From assembly GCF_900637195.1 (NCBI RefSeq), contig NZ_LR134356.1, positions 1,302,001 through 1,366,000 on the forward strand: a DNA stretch of 64,000 bases, in the 5' to 3' direction. This document shows positions 26,383 to 35,603 of the stretch, in pieces. The position numbers and the translations under genes were made by a program. The DNA comes from Mycolicibacterium aurum. GTDB lineage: Bacteria > Actinomycetota > Actinomycetes > Mycobacteriales > Mycobacteriaceae. Positions within the stretch are counted from its first letter, which is position 1; every line of letters begins with the position of its first letter. A model generated the notes under the pieces. The model made no database searches. It worked only from the letters and a program-made list of their open reading frames with translations, and had not been told where the DNA came from.

Positions 26383-27471
26383 GTGACGACACCGTTGACC
26401 CTCGACAACATCCGGCGGGCGCCCAAGGCGCTGCTGCATGACCACCTCGACGGCGGTCTGCGGCCTGCGACGGTGCTGGAGCTGGCCGGGCAGTACGGCT
26501 ACGACGAGCTGCCCGCCACCGACGTCGAGGGCCTGGCGACGTTCTTCCGTACCGCGGCGCACAGCGGGTCGCTGGTGCGCTACCTGGAGCCGTTCGCCCA
26601 CACGGTCGGGGTCATGCAGACTCCCGACGCGCTGCACCGCGTCGCGCGCGAATGCGTCGAGGATCTGGCCCAGGACAACGTCGTCTACGCCGAGATCCGC
26701 TTCGCGCCCGAACTCCACATCGACGGTGGTCTGTCGCTGGACGCCGTGGTCGACTCGGTGCTCGCCGGGTTCGCCGACGGCGAGAAGGCTGCCAGCGCCG
26801 ACGGGCGGGCCATCACGGTTCGCTGCCTGGTGACCGCGATGCGCCACGCGGCGAGGTCGAGGGAGATCGCCGAGCTGGCGATCCGGTTCCGGGACAAGGG
26901 CGTCGTGGGATTCGACATCGCCGGTGCCGAAGCGGGCTACCCGCCGTCGCGGCACCTCGACGCGTTCGAGTACATGCGAAGCAACAACGCGCGCTTCACC
27001 ATTCACGCCGGGGAGGCATTCGGACTGCCGTCGATCCACGAGGCGATCGCGTTCTGCGGCGCCGACCGGCTGGGTCACGGCGTGCGTATCGTCGACGACA
27101 TCGACATGGATGCCGACGGCGGCCCGAAGCTCGGCAGGTTGGCGTCGCTGTTGCGGGACAAGCGAATCCCGTTCGAGATGTGCCCCAGCTCCAACGTGCA
27201 GACCGGGGCGGTGGCGAGCATCGCCGAGCATCCGTTCGACCGGCTGGCGCGGCTGCGCTTCCGGGTGACGGTTAACACCGACAACCGGCTGATGAGCGAC
27301 ACCACGATGAGCCTGGAGATGCAACGGCTGGTCGACGCGTTCGGCTACGGATGGAGCGATCTCGAGCGGTTCACCATCAATGCGATGAAGTCGGCGTTCA
27401 TCGCTTTCGACGAGCGCCTGGCCATCATCGACGAGGTGATCAAGCCCCGCTACGCCGTGCTGGTCGGCTAG
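26383..27471 (+). CDS. add: Adenosine deaminase, 362 aa
   Basis: TIM-barrel metallo-deaminase. [10 protein letters not shown] near residue 17 supplies two zinc His. GAEAGYPPS, then [10 protein letters not shown] (His ligand and catalytic Glu), and [11 protein letters not shown] follow, with [11 protein letters not shown] holding the zinc Asp. Converts adenosine to inosine. GTG start 10 bp after the deoA stop, with AAGGAG 8 nt upstream of the start, so all three genes form one operon. Confidence 0.96.
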   Translation: MTTPLTLDNIRRAPKALLHDHLDGGLRPATVLELAGQYGYDELPATDVEGLATFFRTAAHSGSLVRYLEPFAHTVGVMQTPDALHRVARECVEDLAQDNVVYAEIRFAPELHIDGGLSLDAVVDSVLAGFADGEKAASADGRAITVRCLVTAMRHAARSREIAELAIRFRDKGVVGFDIAGAEAGYPPSRHLDAFEYMRSNNARFTIHAGEAFGLPSIHEAIAFCGADRLGHGVRIVDDIDMDADGGPKLGRLASLLRDKRIPFEMCPSSNVQTGAVASIAEHPFDRLARLRFRVTVNTDNRLMSDTTMSLEMQRLVDAFGYGWSDLERFTINAMKSAFIAFDERLAIIDEVIKPRYAVLVG

Positions 27472-27492
27472 GGATCTCGGGAACCTTGCCCC

Positions 27493-27552
27493 GCGAGCGC
27501 GCGTGTCTGCACAGCGGCGCGCCGCAATCTCTGGCATTCAACGCGCGCTCGC
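27493..27552 (+). repeat. 60-bp palindrome-ended repeat, copy A1 (plus orientation)
   Basis: Starts GCGAGCGCGCGTGTCTGCAC and ends CGCGCGCTCGC, giving an 11-bp perfect terminal inverted repeat. It lies 21 bp after the add stop. Six base pairs separate it from inverted copy A2. The preceding CTTGCCCC is also shared with copy C. Confidence 0.88.
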
Positions 27553-27558
27553 GGCGGA

Positions 27559-27618
27559 CGAGTGCGCGCCGACGTACGCCCAAATCCGGCGTGGCGCCGT
27601 GCAGACACGCGCGCTCGC
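27559..27618 (-). repeat. 60-bp palindrome-ended repeat, copy A2 (minus orientation)
   Basis: On the minus strand it begins with the same 20 bases, GCGAGCGCGCGTGTCTGCAC. The middle (CCACGCCGGATTT) and the far end (GCGCGCACTCG) have diverged. It faces away from A1 and lies 12 bp before the stop of the convergent gene. Confidence 0.82.
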
Positions 27619-27630
27619 GCAGCGACCCGT

Positions 27631-28881
27631 CTATTCAGAACGCAGGCGCGACTCGACGAGCCTCTCCAGCGACTCCCACTGGGTGACCGCCTCGGCGTAC
27701 GGCCCGTTCGGGCGCTTGACCGACGCGGGGTCGAGCACGTGGGCGATCACGCTGCCCAGCGCGGTTCCCGGTTCCAGCTTGGCGGCCACGCTGGTGTCCT
27801 CGGAGTAGTCGCCGATGTCGCGGATCAGTTCGACCGCCAGCTCCAGCTGGTCGTGGTCCACGGCTTCGGGGCCCTCGGCAAGGTCGTCGACGATGTCGGT
27901 CAGCACGTAGACGTTGTCGTCGTCGACCTCGACACGCAGCGAGCCGTCGGTGGCCGCCGTGCGGATGTCGTCGTAGGTGGCGAGATCGGACAGGTCGTGG
28001 TCGTGCTCGTCGGCCAGGTAGCGGGCCAGCGCACGCTCGGACGGGAAAACACTGATGCGTCCGTTGCGGCCGAGGAAGATCGGCCGGTCCTCGAGGTAGC
28101 AGCGCAACGTGAAGTAGGTGCCGCCGCTGCTCATGATCCGGACGGGGTCGATGCCCACCCGCGCCCAGAAGTCCTTGTCGCTGCCGAGCACCTTGGTCTC
28201 GGCTTCGGCGGCAAGCTCGTCGGCCTCCTCCGGGGTGTCGACGACGTCGTCGATCACGAGGTCGTCGTCATCGAACTCGGGGGCGTCCTCGTCCAGCTCG
28301 GCCTGGGCCTTCGCCGCGGCCGCCGCATCGACCTCAGGAATGGTGATGATCTCGTCGAGGGCCTCGATGACCTTGTCCCAGCCTCGTGCGATGACCTTCT
28401 CGATCTCGGCCCAGCGCTTGCGGCCCGCGCGACCGGCGAACGCCTCGGCGCCGCCGCCGACGGTCCCGAGCATCGGGTTTCCGTTGAAGAACTTGGTGAC
28501 CGCGGGCAGCTCGCAGACCGATCCGATCGACGACACCACGGCCAGCGCCCCGTGCAGCGCGTCCACGTTCTCCTGCGTCGGCTTCTGCGACAGCAGCTCC
28601 TCCAGCACCACCAGGTCGTGGGTGTGCTCCTCGGTCGGTGTGAGCCGATGGGCATTGGCCTCGGTCAACTTGCCCCATGCCGGGTGATCGACCAGGTCGT
28701 TGTCGTGGTTGGTGCGGACGAACGCAGCCAGGTCAGCGACCGATTCGAGCACATAGAGGTCCTCGTCCTTGCCGAGGAAGGCCTCCCACTCGTCGCCGTC
28801 GGCGCGCCAGCGCGGCGCCCACAGCGTGTAGACGTCGCCCTTCGTCAGCTTCAGCCCGATGGGCACGATGTCAGCAGCCAT
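27631..28881 (-). CDS. Conserved hypothetical protein (Rv3311-like), 416 aa
   Basis: A soluble acidic protein with an imperfect internal duplication. YTLWAPRWRADGDEWEAFLG and YVLESVADLAAFVRTNHDND near the N-terminus resemble YFTLRCYLEDRPIFLGRNGR and ISVFPSERALARYLADEHDH later. A highly acidic linker (DEDAPEFDDDDLVIDDVVDT) lies near residue 200. The position between add and upp matches M. tuberculosis Rv3311. No catalytic motif or membrane segment is visible and I cannot assign a function. ATG 28881 was chosen (MAADIVPIGLKL). Confidence 0.85.
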   Translation of the reverse strand: MAADIVPIGLKLTKGDVYTLWAPRWRADGDEWEAFLGKDEDLYVLESVADLAAFVRTNHDNDLVDHPAWGKLTEANAHRLTPTEEHTHDLVVLEELLSQKPTQENVDALHGALAVVSSIGSVCELPAVTKFFNGNPMLGTVGGGAEAFAGRAGRKRWAEIEKVIARGWDKVIEALDEIITIPEVDAAAAAKAQAELDEDAPEFDDDDLVIDDVVDTPEEADELAAEAETKVLGSDKDFWARVGIDPVRIMSSGGTYFTLRCYLEDRPIFLGRNGRISVFPSERALARYLADEHDHDLSDLATYDDIRTAATDGSLRVEVDDDNVYVLTDIVDDLAEGPEAVDHDQLELAVELIRDIGDYSEDTSVAAKLEPGTALGSVIAHVLDPASVKRPNGPYAEAVTQWESLERLVESRLRSE

Positions 28882-29014
28882 GCGGCACAGCCTAACCACC
28901 GAGGCTTGGCGTGCTGAGAGGCATGGCTGCGGTTGGTGCAGGGGTCGGGCACCGTTGCCGTACCGCAACCCGTTCGTCGCTTCTCGTGTTTGTCAGGCCT
29001 GCCATGATCGCCGA

Positions 29015-29887
29015 GTGATCTCCCTCGGCTTGCACGGACTCGGCATCGGAGCTGGTGCGCAGCGCACCGTGATCGATGCTGTGGCGGCTGCCGCCGAGCG
29101 GTCGGGTTTCGCGACGTTGTGGGCCGGTGAGCATGTCGTGATGGTCGACGATCCGGTGTCGCCCTACCCGTACAGCCCCGACGGCCGCATCGCGATCTCG
29201 GCTGACGCGGACTGGCTGGACCCGTTGATCACCCTGAGCTTTGCCGCCGCGGCGACCAACCGGATAGAGCTGGCGACCGGTGTGTTGCTGCTGCCCGAAC
29301 ACAATCCGGTGATCGCCGCCAAGCAGGCGGCGTCGCTGGACCGGATGACCGGTGGCCGGCTGTCGCTGGGGGTCGGCATCGGATGGTCCCGGGAGGAGTA
29401 CGACGCCCTCGGGGTGCCGTTCGAGGGACGCGGACGCCGGATGGCGGAGTACGTCGCTGCGATGCGGGCCCTGTGGCGCGACGACGTCGCGTCCTATGAC
29501 GGGGAGTTCGTGTCGTTCGACCGGGTGCGGGTCAACCCGAAGCCACACCGCCGGTCCATCCCGGTCGTGCTCGGTGGCAACTCCGACGCGGCGTTGCGTC
29601 GTGTCGCCGAGTGGGGTGACGGGTGGTACGGGTTCAACCTCGCCGACGTCGAGGAGGCGGCGTTCCGGGCGTCCAGGTTGCGGGCGCTGTGTCGGGAGGT
29701 GGGCCGCGATCCGGCGGACCTCCGGTTGGCGGTGGCGCTGCAGGACCCGGTCCCCGGCGATGCGGCCCGGCTCGGCGACGCCGGAATCGACGAATTGGTT
29801 CTCGTCGCCAGCCCGCCCGCGGATCCGATCGCCGCCGAGGCGTGGATTTCCGATCTGGCGGGGCGGTGGATGCCGGTGCGTAACTGA
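29015..29887 (+). CDS. LLM-class F420-dependent oxidoreductase, 290 aa
   Basis: Luciferase-like TIM barrel: SGFATLWAGEHVVM, ATGVLLLPEHNPVIAAKQAA, LDRMTGGRLSLGVGIGWSRE and VVLGGNSDAALRRVAEWGDG. The GIGWSREEY segment and overall pattern are those of mycobacterial F420-dependent LLM proteins; the cofactor could also be FMN. It starts at GTG 29015 (MISLGLHGLGIGAG). Physiological substrate unknown. It is divergent from the Rv3311-like gene and converges on a small membrane protein. Confidence 0.88.
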   Translation: MISLGLHGLGIGAGAQRTVIDAVAAAAERSGFATLWAGEHVVMVDDPVSPYPYSPDGRIAISADADWLDPLITLSFAAAATNRIELATGVLLLPEHNPVIAAKQAASLDRMTGGRLSLGVGIGWSREEYDALGVPFEGRGRRMAEYVAAMRALWRDDVASYDGEFVSFDRVRVNPKPHRRSIPVVLGGNSDAALRRVAEWGDGWYGFNLADVEEAAFRASRLRALCREVGRDPADLRLAVALQDPVPGDAARLGDAGIDELVLVASPPADPIAAEAWISDLAGRWMPVRN

Positions 29888-29895
29888 GCCGAGTA

Positions 29896-30159
29896 TCACC
29901 TCTCCGCCGCCGCAGTCGAGGCCACCGGGACCTCGAACAGCCATGTCTCGTCGCCGTCGCAGTACTGAATGTTCGCGTCGATCACCATCTGAGCGGGCAG
30001 GACCCCATCCGTCAGCGTCTGGTGCCGGATGCATTCCATCAGGCGATTGCGTTCCTCCTGGTGTTCAACCTCCATATAGGCCCAGGTGAGAAGGATGCCG
30101 GCAGCCATGATCGCCACCGCCACCGCCACGAACCCGTAGACCTTCACCTGATAGGGCAC
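29896..30159 (-). CDS. Small single-pass membrane protein, 87 aa
   Basis: One membrane helix (VYGFVAVAVAIMAAGILLTW) near the N-terminus is followed by a soluble domain with two Cys (ECIRHQTL and IQYCDGDE). I chose GTG 30159 because AGGAGG is 8 nt upstream. The upstream in-frame GTG at 30168 directly abuts that site and is less likely. Its function is unknown, and no recognisable family is seen. Confidence 0.65.
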   Translation of the reverse strand: MPYQVKVYGFVAVAVAIMAAGILLTWAYMEVEHQEERNRLMECIRHQTLTDGVLPAQMVIDANIQYCDGDETWLFEVPVASTAAAER

Positions 30160-30252
30160 CGGTCGCACCTCCTCCCCAGGGGGTGACCGTAGTTTCGCCG
30201 GCCAAGAGTTCCCTGAGGGGAATCTGAGCTCTGCCGGTGTGATCAGGCGGGA

Positions 30253-31344
30253 TCAGGCTGTGGGGCGCCAGAATCCCTGGAAACCCTGCCCCGCGTTGGC
30301 GGTCCGGATCGGGGAGAGTTTGACGGGATCGCCCGCCTCGACCATCACGCCGTTGCCGACGACCATCGCGACGTGGCCGTCCCACACGGCGAGGTCGCCG
30401 GGTGACAGCGAGCCCGCGGACACCGCGGCGCCGATGTCCTGCTCTTGCGCCAACCGCGGAAGGTCAAGTCCTGCTTCGCGATACGCCCACTGCGTGAGCC
30501 CGCTGCAGTCCAGACCGACGCCCGGCGTGGTGCCGCCCCACTGGTAGGGCACTCCCAGCTGGGTCAGTGCGTGCCGGACGGCGCTGGCGGCCACCGCATT
30601 CGGCGCCATCACGACGGTCCCGTCCGGAAGACGCACCGCCACCCCTTCCCCGAACGATGCCGCGTCCGGGGTCTCTGTTCCGTCGGGACGCGTGAAGGCG
30701 GCGAGCTGAGCCGCTCCGGCGTCGGGCGACCCGAATCCGCCCATCGGGGACCCGCCCGACCATCCGGGAGCTCCACCGAGTGCGGGGACGCCTGCGCCCG
30801 GGGTGTATCCAGCGGGTGCCGTCGCGGCGGGGGCTGACAAGGCCGGGCCGGGGAGAGCGGCCGCCTGCGCGTCCAACTCGGCCTGCAATCCCTCGACGAT
30901 CGCGATCGCCCGGGCCAGCGCGTCCCGGGCCGCGGCCAACAGCTCCCGTGCCACCCCCGGCGAGTCCAGGTGGGGCTCCAGCGCGCCGGCCTTGGCTTCG
31001 AACTCCTCGACAATGTCCTGCAGGCGCCGGTGCGCGCGGGCCACGGCTCCCGCTGCCGTCTCGGCCGCCGCTCCCAGCCCACCGGCACGGTCGGCGGCGG
31101 CGTCGATGGCCGAGGCTGTCGCCGCCGCGAAGTCCGAGGCGGCGTCCGCGCCGGCGCCCGTCCACTCCGCCCCGGTGTACTGCCAGGCCCGGCCAGCCGC
31201 ACTCGCCACGTCGGCGAGCATGTCGCGCACGCCGGCCAGCGTCGCCGCCGGATCACCGTCGGCGTCGGCCGTCCACCCCGGCCCCACCAGAGCCTGCACC
31301 CGGCGGATCGGCGCCGCCAGTGCCGCCACCGTCGCACTCGGCAT
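30253..31344 (-). CDS. NlpC/P60 peptidoglycan endopeptidase with helical N-terminal domain, 363 aa
   Basis: The C-terminal 120 residues form an NlpC/P60 domain: HALTQLGVPYQWGGTTPG, the catalytic Cys in GLDCSGLTQWAYREAG, and the His in VWDGHVAMVVGNG. The N-terminal 170 residues are Ala-rich helices (WQYTGAEWTGAGADAASDFA) like WXG100/EspC-related type VII substrates, joined by a Pro/Gly linker. There is no Sec signal. It likely cleaves peptide stems in the cell wall after export by a type VII-like route. Its ATG shares one base with the stop of the upstream small gene. Confidence 0.88.
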   Translation of the reverse strand: MPSATVAALAAPIRRVQALVGPGWTADADGDPAATLAGVRDMLADVASAAGRAWQYTGAEWTGAGADAASDFAAATASAIDAAADRAGGLGAAAETAAGAVARAHRRLQDIVEEFEAKAGALEPHLDSPGVARELLAAARDALARAIAIVEGLQAELDAQAAALPGPALSAPAATAPAGYTPGAGVPALGGAPGWSGGSPMGGFGSPDAGAAQLAAFTRPDGTETPDAASFGEGVAVRLPDGTVVMAPNAVAASAVRHALTQLGVPYQWGGTTPGVGLDCSGLTQWAYREAGLDLPRLAQEQDIGAAVSAGSLSPGDLAVWDGHVAMVVGNGVMVEAGDPVKLSPIRTANAGQGFQGFWRPTA

Positions 31345-31646
31345 CAGCGAATGCCGGTGATTCGCGAGGCGGCGCGGTCGTCGGTCCCGTCGTACTCCGC
31401 CGCCGACCCGAGCGCCGCAGTGGTGCCCGCCGCGACCGAGCTGCGTAGCCGCGCGAGCGTACCGGCCTCGGTCTCGGCGGCCCGGATCAATGACGCGACG
31501 AAGCGCGCTCCGACCGGACCGAACAGGGGCGCGGGCCCGAGCGCAGTCAGCCGATCGACGGCGGCATCAAGGTCGGACGCGTGGGCGGCGCAGGCGGCAC
31601 CGTAGTCACGGAGCAGACCGGTGTCGACGGACAGGCGGACGGACAT
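31344..31646 (-). CDS. Small helical type VII secretion target-like protein (EspC/DUF2580-like), 100 aa
   Basis: About 100 residues, Ala-rich and helical ([40 protein letters not shown]), without signal peptide or cysteines. The size and pattern fit EspC-like or WXG100-like partners. It is cotranscribed with and overlaps by one base the NlpC/P60 gene, which suggests the two form an exported pair. The family call is from pattern only. Confidence 0.65.
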   Translation of the reverse strand: MSVRLSVDTGLLRDYGAACAAHASDLDAAVDRLTALGPAPLFGPVGARFVASLIRAAETEAGTLARLRSSVAAGTTAALGSAAEYDGTDDRAASRITGIR

Positions 31647-31683
31647 ATGGATATGACGCCGAGAACCGCCCGACGGTTCCCAC

Positions 31684-31689
31684 TAAGGT
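31684..31689 (+). promoter_or_regulatory. Putative -10 element of upp, leaderless layout
   Basis: TAAGGT ends 8 nt before the ATG at 31698. This fits a start site at or just before the start codon; there is no Shine-Dalgarno sequence. Confidence 0.4.
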
Positions 31690-31697
31690 CAGCAGCT

Positions 31698-32321
31698 ATG
31701 GATGTGCGCGTTGTCGACCACCCACTGGCCGCAGCGCGGCTGACCACGCTGCGCGATGAGCGCACCGACAATGCCGGGTTCCGCGCGGCGCTGCGCGACC
31801 TCACCCTGATGCTCGTGTACGAGGCCACCCGCGAGCTGCCGGTGGACGTCATCGAGGTGCGCACCCCGCTGACGTCCACCGCCGGCACCCGGCTGGCCGC
31901 GCCGCCGCTGCTCGTGCCGGTGCTGCGGGCCGGTCTCGGCATGGTCGACCAGGCCCACGCGCTGATCCCGGAAGCGAAGGTCGGCTTCGTGGGGGTGGCC
32001 CGCAACGAGGAGACGCATCAACCCACGCCGTATCTGGAATCGCTGCCCGACGATCTGAGTCGGCAACCCGTCATCGTGCTCGACCCGATGCTCGCCACCG
32101 GCGGCTCCATGATCCACACCCTCGAGCTGCTCTACGCCCGCAACGCCGTCGACGTCACCGTGATCTGCGTGGTCGTCGCCCCGGAAGGGCTTGCGGCACT
32201 GGAGCAGATGGCACCGGAACTGCGTTTGATCACCGCGACCATCGACTCCGGTCTCAACGACATCGCCTACATCGTGCCGGGACTCGGCGACGCCGGCGAC
32301 CGTCAGTTCGGCCCCCGCTGA
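31698..32321 (+). CDS. upp: Uracil phosphoribosyltransferase, 207 aa
   Basis: The PRPP-binding loop [14 protein letters not shown] is at about residues 123-136, with [14 protein letters not shown] and the uracil-binding ending [15 protein letters not shown]. Length equals the family norm (207-209). Converts uracil and PRPP to UMP. Start ATG 31698 ([15 protein letters not shown]). It overlaps the convergent pmmB by 19 bp. M. tuberculosis Rv3309c is the counterpart. Confidence 0.96.
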   Translation: MDVRVVDHPLAAARLTTLRDERTDNAGFRAALRDLTLMLVYEATRELPVDVIEVRTPLTSTAGTRLAAPPLLVPVLRAGLGMVDQAHALIPEAKVGFVGVARNEETHQPTPYLESLPDDLSRQPVIVLDPMLATGGSMIHTLELLYARNAVDVTVICVVVAPEGLAALEQMAPELRLITATIDSGLNDIAYIVPGLGDAGDRQFGPR

Positions 32322-33928
32322 TCCCACCCCCGAACTGCGGCGGCCACCGCGTCCTGCTCCGCAGCGGCCCGCGCGCGGGCGGTGGACAGTTCTCCAGTGC
32401 AGCGAATCTCGATGTAGGACTTCAGTTTCGGCTCTGTGCCCGACGGCCGCGTCACCACCCGCACCGAGCAGTCGTCATCGCCCCCGGTGAGGATCAGGGC
32501 ATCGGTTGCGGGTAAGAGGTCGGTCACCGCGACGGCGAACCCGGCGAGGTCGTCGGGTGGGGCGGCACGCAGTTGCGCCATCATGGCGGCGGCGGCCTCC
32601 GCGGAGTCGACGCGACGGGTGACGGCGGCGGTGGTATGCACGCCGTGACGGCGAGCCAGAGCGTCGAGGGCGTCGAGCACGGTGCGGCCGTCCTGCCGGA
32701 GCGCGACCACCAGATCGCATGCCAGTACCGCGGCGCTGATGCCGTCCTTGTCGCGCACGGCGGCCGGGTCCACGCAGTGCCCGATCGCCTCCTCGTAGGC
32801 ATAGACGAGGGTTCCGTCGGGGATCTGCTCATCGGCGCGCGCCAGCCACTTGAACCCGGTCAATGTCTCGACGTGCCGGGCCCCGTGCGCGGCGGCGATG
32901 CGCGCCAACATCCGCGACGAGACCACGGTGCTGGCCACTACCGCAGCCCCTGAATCGGTGTGGGAGAGCACGTAATCGCCGAGCAGCCAGCCGGTTTCGT
33001 CGCCGCTGAGCATTCGCCAGCCGTCCGGTGTCGGGACCCCGATCGCACAGCGGTCGGCGTCGGGGTCGAGGGCGACCGCGATGTCGGCGTCCATGTCAGC
33101 CGCGAGTGCCAGCAGTTGGTCGCTCGCGCCGGGTTCCTCGGGGTTGGGGAACGCGACGGTGGGGAAGTCCGGATCGGGCGCGAACTGGCGGTCCACCACA
33201 CCGACGTCGCCGAAGCCGGCCAATGCCAGTGCGTCGAGGGCGAATTCACCGCCGACGCCGTGCATCGGCGTCAGGGCGATCCGCACCGCACCGGTGGTGC
33301 GGCGCACCGAGGCGGCGCGCTCGAGGTAGGCGCGCAGCTGCGCGGCGCCGGCAGGGGTGACCGGAGAACGAGGGATCTCGTCGGCGGGGGGCGCTGCCGC
33401 GATGGCGCTTTCGATGTCGCGGTCGGTGGGGGAGATGATCTGCAGGCCGCCGGCGACGTAGACCTTGTAGCCGTTGTCGGAGGGCGGGTTGTGCGATGCG
33501 GTGATCTGCACCCCGGCAGCGGCGCCCATGCTCCTGACGGCGAACGCCACCGCGGGGGTCGGCACGGCCGTGAACATCAATGTCACCGAGAAGCCCTGGG
33601 CGGCAAACACTTCCGCGGCGGCCCGGCCGAACTCGGCGGAGCGGTGCCTGGCGTCGTAGCCGACCACGACAGGTGCACCGCCGAGTTCACGGTCGCGCAG
33701 CACCTTCGCCACCGCCCACGTCGCGCGCAGGACGACCGCCAGGTTCATCCCGTTGGGTCCCGCGCGCAGCGGCCCGCGCAGGCCGGCGGTGCCGAACGTC
33801 AGCGGTCGGGAGAACCGGTCGGCGAGCTCGTCGTCGGTGCAGGCCGCCAACTCCGTGCCCGCGCCCGGATCCGGATCGTGGGCGATCCACTCCTGTACCG
33901 CCGCGTGCAACTCGCGAGTGGAGATCAC
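32303..33928 (-). CDS. pmmB: Phosphoglucomutase/phosphomannomutase PmmB, 541 aa
   Basis: The phosphoserine loop [17 protein letters not shown] is at about residues 137-153. The metal-binding loop is [12 protein letters not shown], the sugar-binding loop is [13 protein letters not shown], and the phosphate contact is [15 protein letters not shown]. All four alpha-D-phosphohexomutase domains are present. In a salvage context it may also act as a phosphopentomutase on ribose-1-phosphate. GTG 33928 overlaps the MarR stop (GTGA), an unusual coupling of a housekeeping mutase to a regulator. Confidence 0.92.
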   Translation of the reverse strand: MISTRELHAAVQEWIAHDPDPGAGTELAACTDDELADRFSRPLTFGTAGLRGPLRAGPNGMNLAVVLRATWAVAKVLRDRELGGAPVVVGYDARHRSAEFGRAAAEVFAAQGFSVTLMFTAVPTPAVAFAVRSMGAAAGVQITASHNPPSDNGYKVYVAGGLQIISPTDRDIESAIAAAPPADEIPRSPVTPAGAAQLRAYLERAASVRRTTGAVRIALTPMHGVGGEFALDALALAGFGDVGVVDRQFAPDPDFPTVAFPNPEEPGASDQLLALAADMDADIAVALDPDADRCAIGVPTPDGWRMLSGDETGWLLGDYVLSHTDSGAAVVASTVVSSRMLARIAAAHGARHVETLTGFKWLARADEQIPDGTLVYAYEEAIGHCVDPAAVRDKDGISAAVLACDLVVALRQDGRTVLDALDALARRHGVHTTAAVTRRVDSAEAAAAMMAQLRAAPPDDLAGFAVAVTDLLPATDALILTGGDDDCSVRVVTRPSGTEPKLKSYIEIRCTGELSTARARAAAEQDAVAAAVRGWDQRGPN

Positions 33929-34383
33929 TCCGACAGTGTGCCTGTGTCCGCCTCTGCGACCTTGCGCAGGATCGGTGCCACCAGCATCAGCAGGTCGAAC
34001 TCCAGCGCGGACAGGCTCTCGCGCATCGTCCGGTGCAGCCACGCGTCCCGCTCGGCGCGGTCGGCTTCCAGCAGCGTGGTGCCGTCGTCGGTCATCTGCA
34101 CCAGCTGGCGGCGCCGGTCGTGCGCGTCGGGACGGCGGACGATCAGCGCACGGGCCTCCAGTTCGTTGAATGAGTCCGTCAGCGACTGGACCTTCACCTG
34201 CAGGCGCACGCCGAGCTCGGCCGGCGTCGTGACACCCGCCCGGCTGACCTCGCCGAGCAGTTGCATCTGACTCAGCGTCAAGCCGTTGTCCGGCCGATGT
34301 CTGCGCAGTTGCCGGGTCACGGCCATCATCGATTCCCGCAGCTCGGTGGCTGCAGTGAAGGTGGACGTTGCCGCGGTCGACAT
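33925..34383 (-). CDS. MarR-family transcriptional regulator, 152 aa
   Basis: Winged helix: LTLSQMQLLGEVSRAGVTTP, LGVRLQVKVQSLTDSFNEL, and the wing RRPDAHDRRRQLVQMTDDG. I chose ATG 34383 (MSTAATSTFT), with AAGGAG 10 nt upstream. It is divergent from an AbrB-type membrane protein, with an inverted repeat CTTGGTAA...TTACCAAG between them, and is coupled to pmmB downstream. It probably controls the transporter and itself. This pair is not present between pmmB and deoD in M. tuberculosis. Confidence 0.9.
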   Translation of the reverse strand: MSTAATSTFTAATELRESMMAVTRQLRRHRPDNGLTLSQMQLLGEVSRAGVTTPAELGVRLQVKVQSLTDSFNELEARALIVRRPDAHDRRRQLVQMTDDGTTLLEADRAERDAWLHRTMRESLSALEFDLLMLVAPILRKVAEADTGTLSE

Positions 34384-34396
34384 TAGTAAGTCACTC

Positions 34397-34454
34397 CTTG
34401 GTAATTGACGCACCGCATCGAGAATTCCCCTTGTTGAGATCTTGATTTACCAAG
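34397..34454. promoter_or_regulatory. Candidate MarR operator pair
   Basis: CTTGGTAA (34397-34404) and TTACCAAG (34447-34454) are exact reverse complements 42 nt apart, placed near each divergent start. They could be two half-sites or two operator cores that each autoregulate one promoter. Confidence 0.45.
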
Positions 34455-34472
34455 AGCATACTTGCCATCACG

Positions 34473-35603
34473 ATGACATGGTGGCGACAGATACTCAGGT
34501 GGATGCTCCTCCTCGCGGCCAGTGTCGCGGTAACTGTTCCGCTGACGCTGGTCGGCGTGCCGTCGGCCGCGCTGTTCGCCGCGCTGGCCGTCGGCATCGT
34601 GCTGGCCCTCACCTCGGCGGGCCCCGAGCGGGTGCCCCGCAAGATGGGGCTGGCCGCCCAGGGCGTGCTCGGCGTCTACATCGGCACAATGGTGCAGCAC
34701 GACGCACTGTCGCAGCTCGGTGGCGACTGGCCGATCGTCGCCGCTGTTGCCGTCGGGACGCTGCTGCTCAGCGTGCTCGCCGGAGCGTTGCTCGGGTTGC
34801 GCCGTGACGTGACGCCGCTGACCGGTTCGCTGGCGCTGGTGGCAGGCGGGGCATCGGGGCTGGTGGCCATCGCCCGCGAACTCGGCGGCGACGATCGCGT
34901 CGTCGCCGTCGTGCAATACCTACGGGTGGCGCTGGTCACCGCGTCGATGCCGATCGTCGTCACGGTGATCTATCACGCGGACCGGTCCCACGATGTCGCC
35001 GCCGTCACCGAAACAACCTCAGCACCTTGGTATCTGAGTGTCGCCATGATGGTCGGCCTGGTCGTGGTCGGCTCGATCGGCGGCCGGTTGATCCGGTTGC
35101 CCGGCGCCGGGCTGCTGGGACCGCTGGCGTTGACGGTCGCACTCGAGGTCAGCGGATACTCGTTCGGCTTGTCGGTGCCGATGGTGCTGGTGCAGGCCGG
35201 CTACCTGCTGATCGGCTGGCAGGCCGGGCTGGCATTCACCCGTGACTCGCTGCGCAGCGTCGGTCGGCTGCTGCCCGCCGCGGTGGCGTTGATCGTGTTC
35301 ATCGGTGTCGCGACGGCGGGACTGGGCATCGTGTTGGCGCGCGTCGCCGGCCTGACCCCCCTCGAGGGATATCTGGCGACCAGCCCCGGCGGTGTGTACG
35401 CCGTGCTGGCCACCGCGGTCGAGACCGGATCCAACGTCACGTTCGTCATCGCCGCGCAGGTCGTGCGGATTCTGCTGATGCTGTTCGCCGCGCCGCTGAT
35501 GGCCCGCGGCGTGGTGTGGGCGAGCCGCAAACTGAGCAAGGATCCCGGTCAGAGCCGGGAGATCACCGCGGAGAGCAGGGAACCCATCCGCGTCGCCGAC
35601 TGA
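34473..35603 (+). CDS. AbrB-family membrane transporter-like protein, 376 aa
   Basis: About ten membrane helices arranged in two similar halves (PF05145, once called ammonia monooxygenase-like). The first half has [19 protein letters not shown] and [20 protein letters not shown]. The second has [19 protein letters not shown] and [20 protein letters not shown]. The repeated G-G-A-S-G/SPGGVYA turn is typical. It may transport an unknown organic or toxic solute; the divergent MarR gene suggests inducible expression. The 3' 55 bp overlap the convergent deoD gene. Confidence 0.85.
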   Translation: MTWWRQILRWMLLLAASVAVTVPLTLVGVPSAALFAALAVGIVLALTSAGPERVPRKMGLAAQGVLGVYIGTMVQHDALSQLGGDWPIVAAVAVGTLLLSVLAGALLGLRRDVTPLTGSLALVAGGASGLVAIARELGGDDRVVAVVQYLRVALVTASMPIVVTVIYHADRSHDVAAVTETTSAPWYLSVAMMVGLVVVGSIGGRLIRLPGAGLLGPLALTVALEVSGYSFGLSVPMVLVQAGYLLIGWQAGLAFTRDSLRSVGRLLPAAVALIVFIGVATAGLGIVLARVAGLTPLEGYLATSPGGVYAVLATAVETGSNVTFVIAAQVVRILLMLFAAPLMARGVVWASRKLSKDPGQSREITAESREPIRVAD

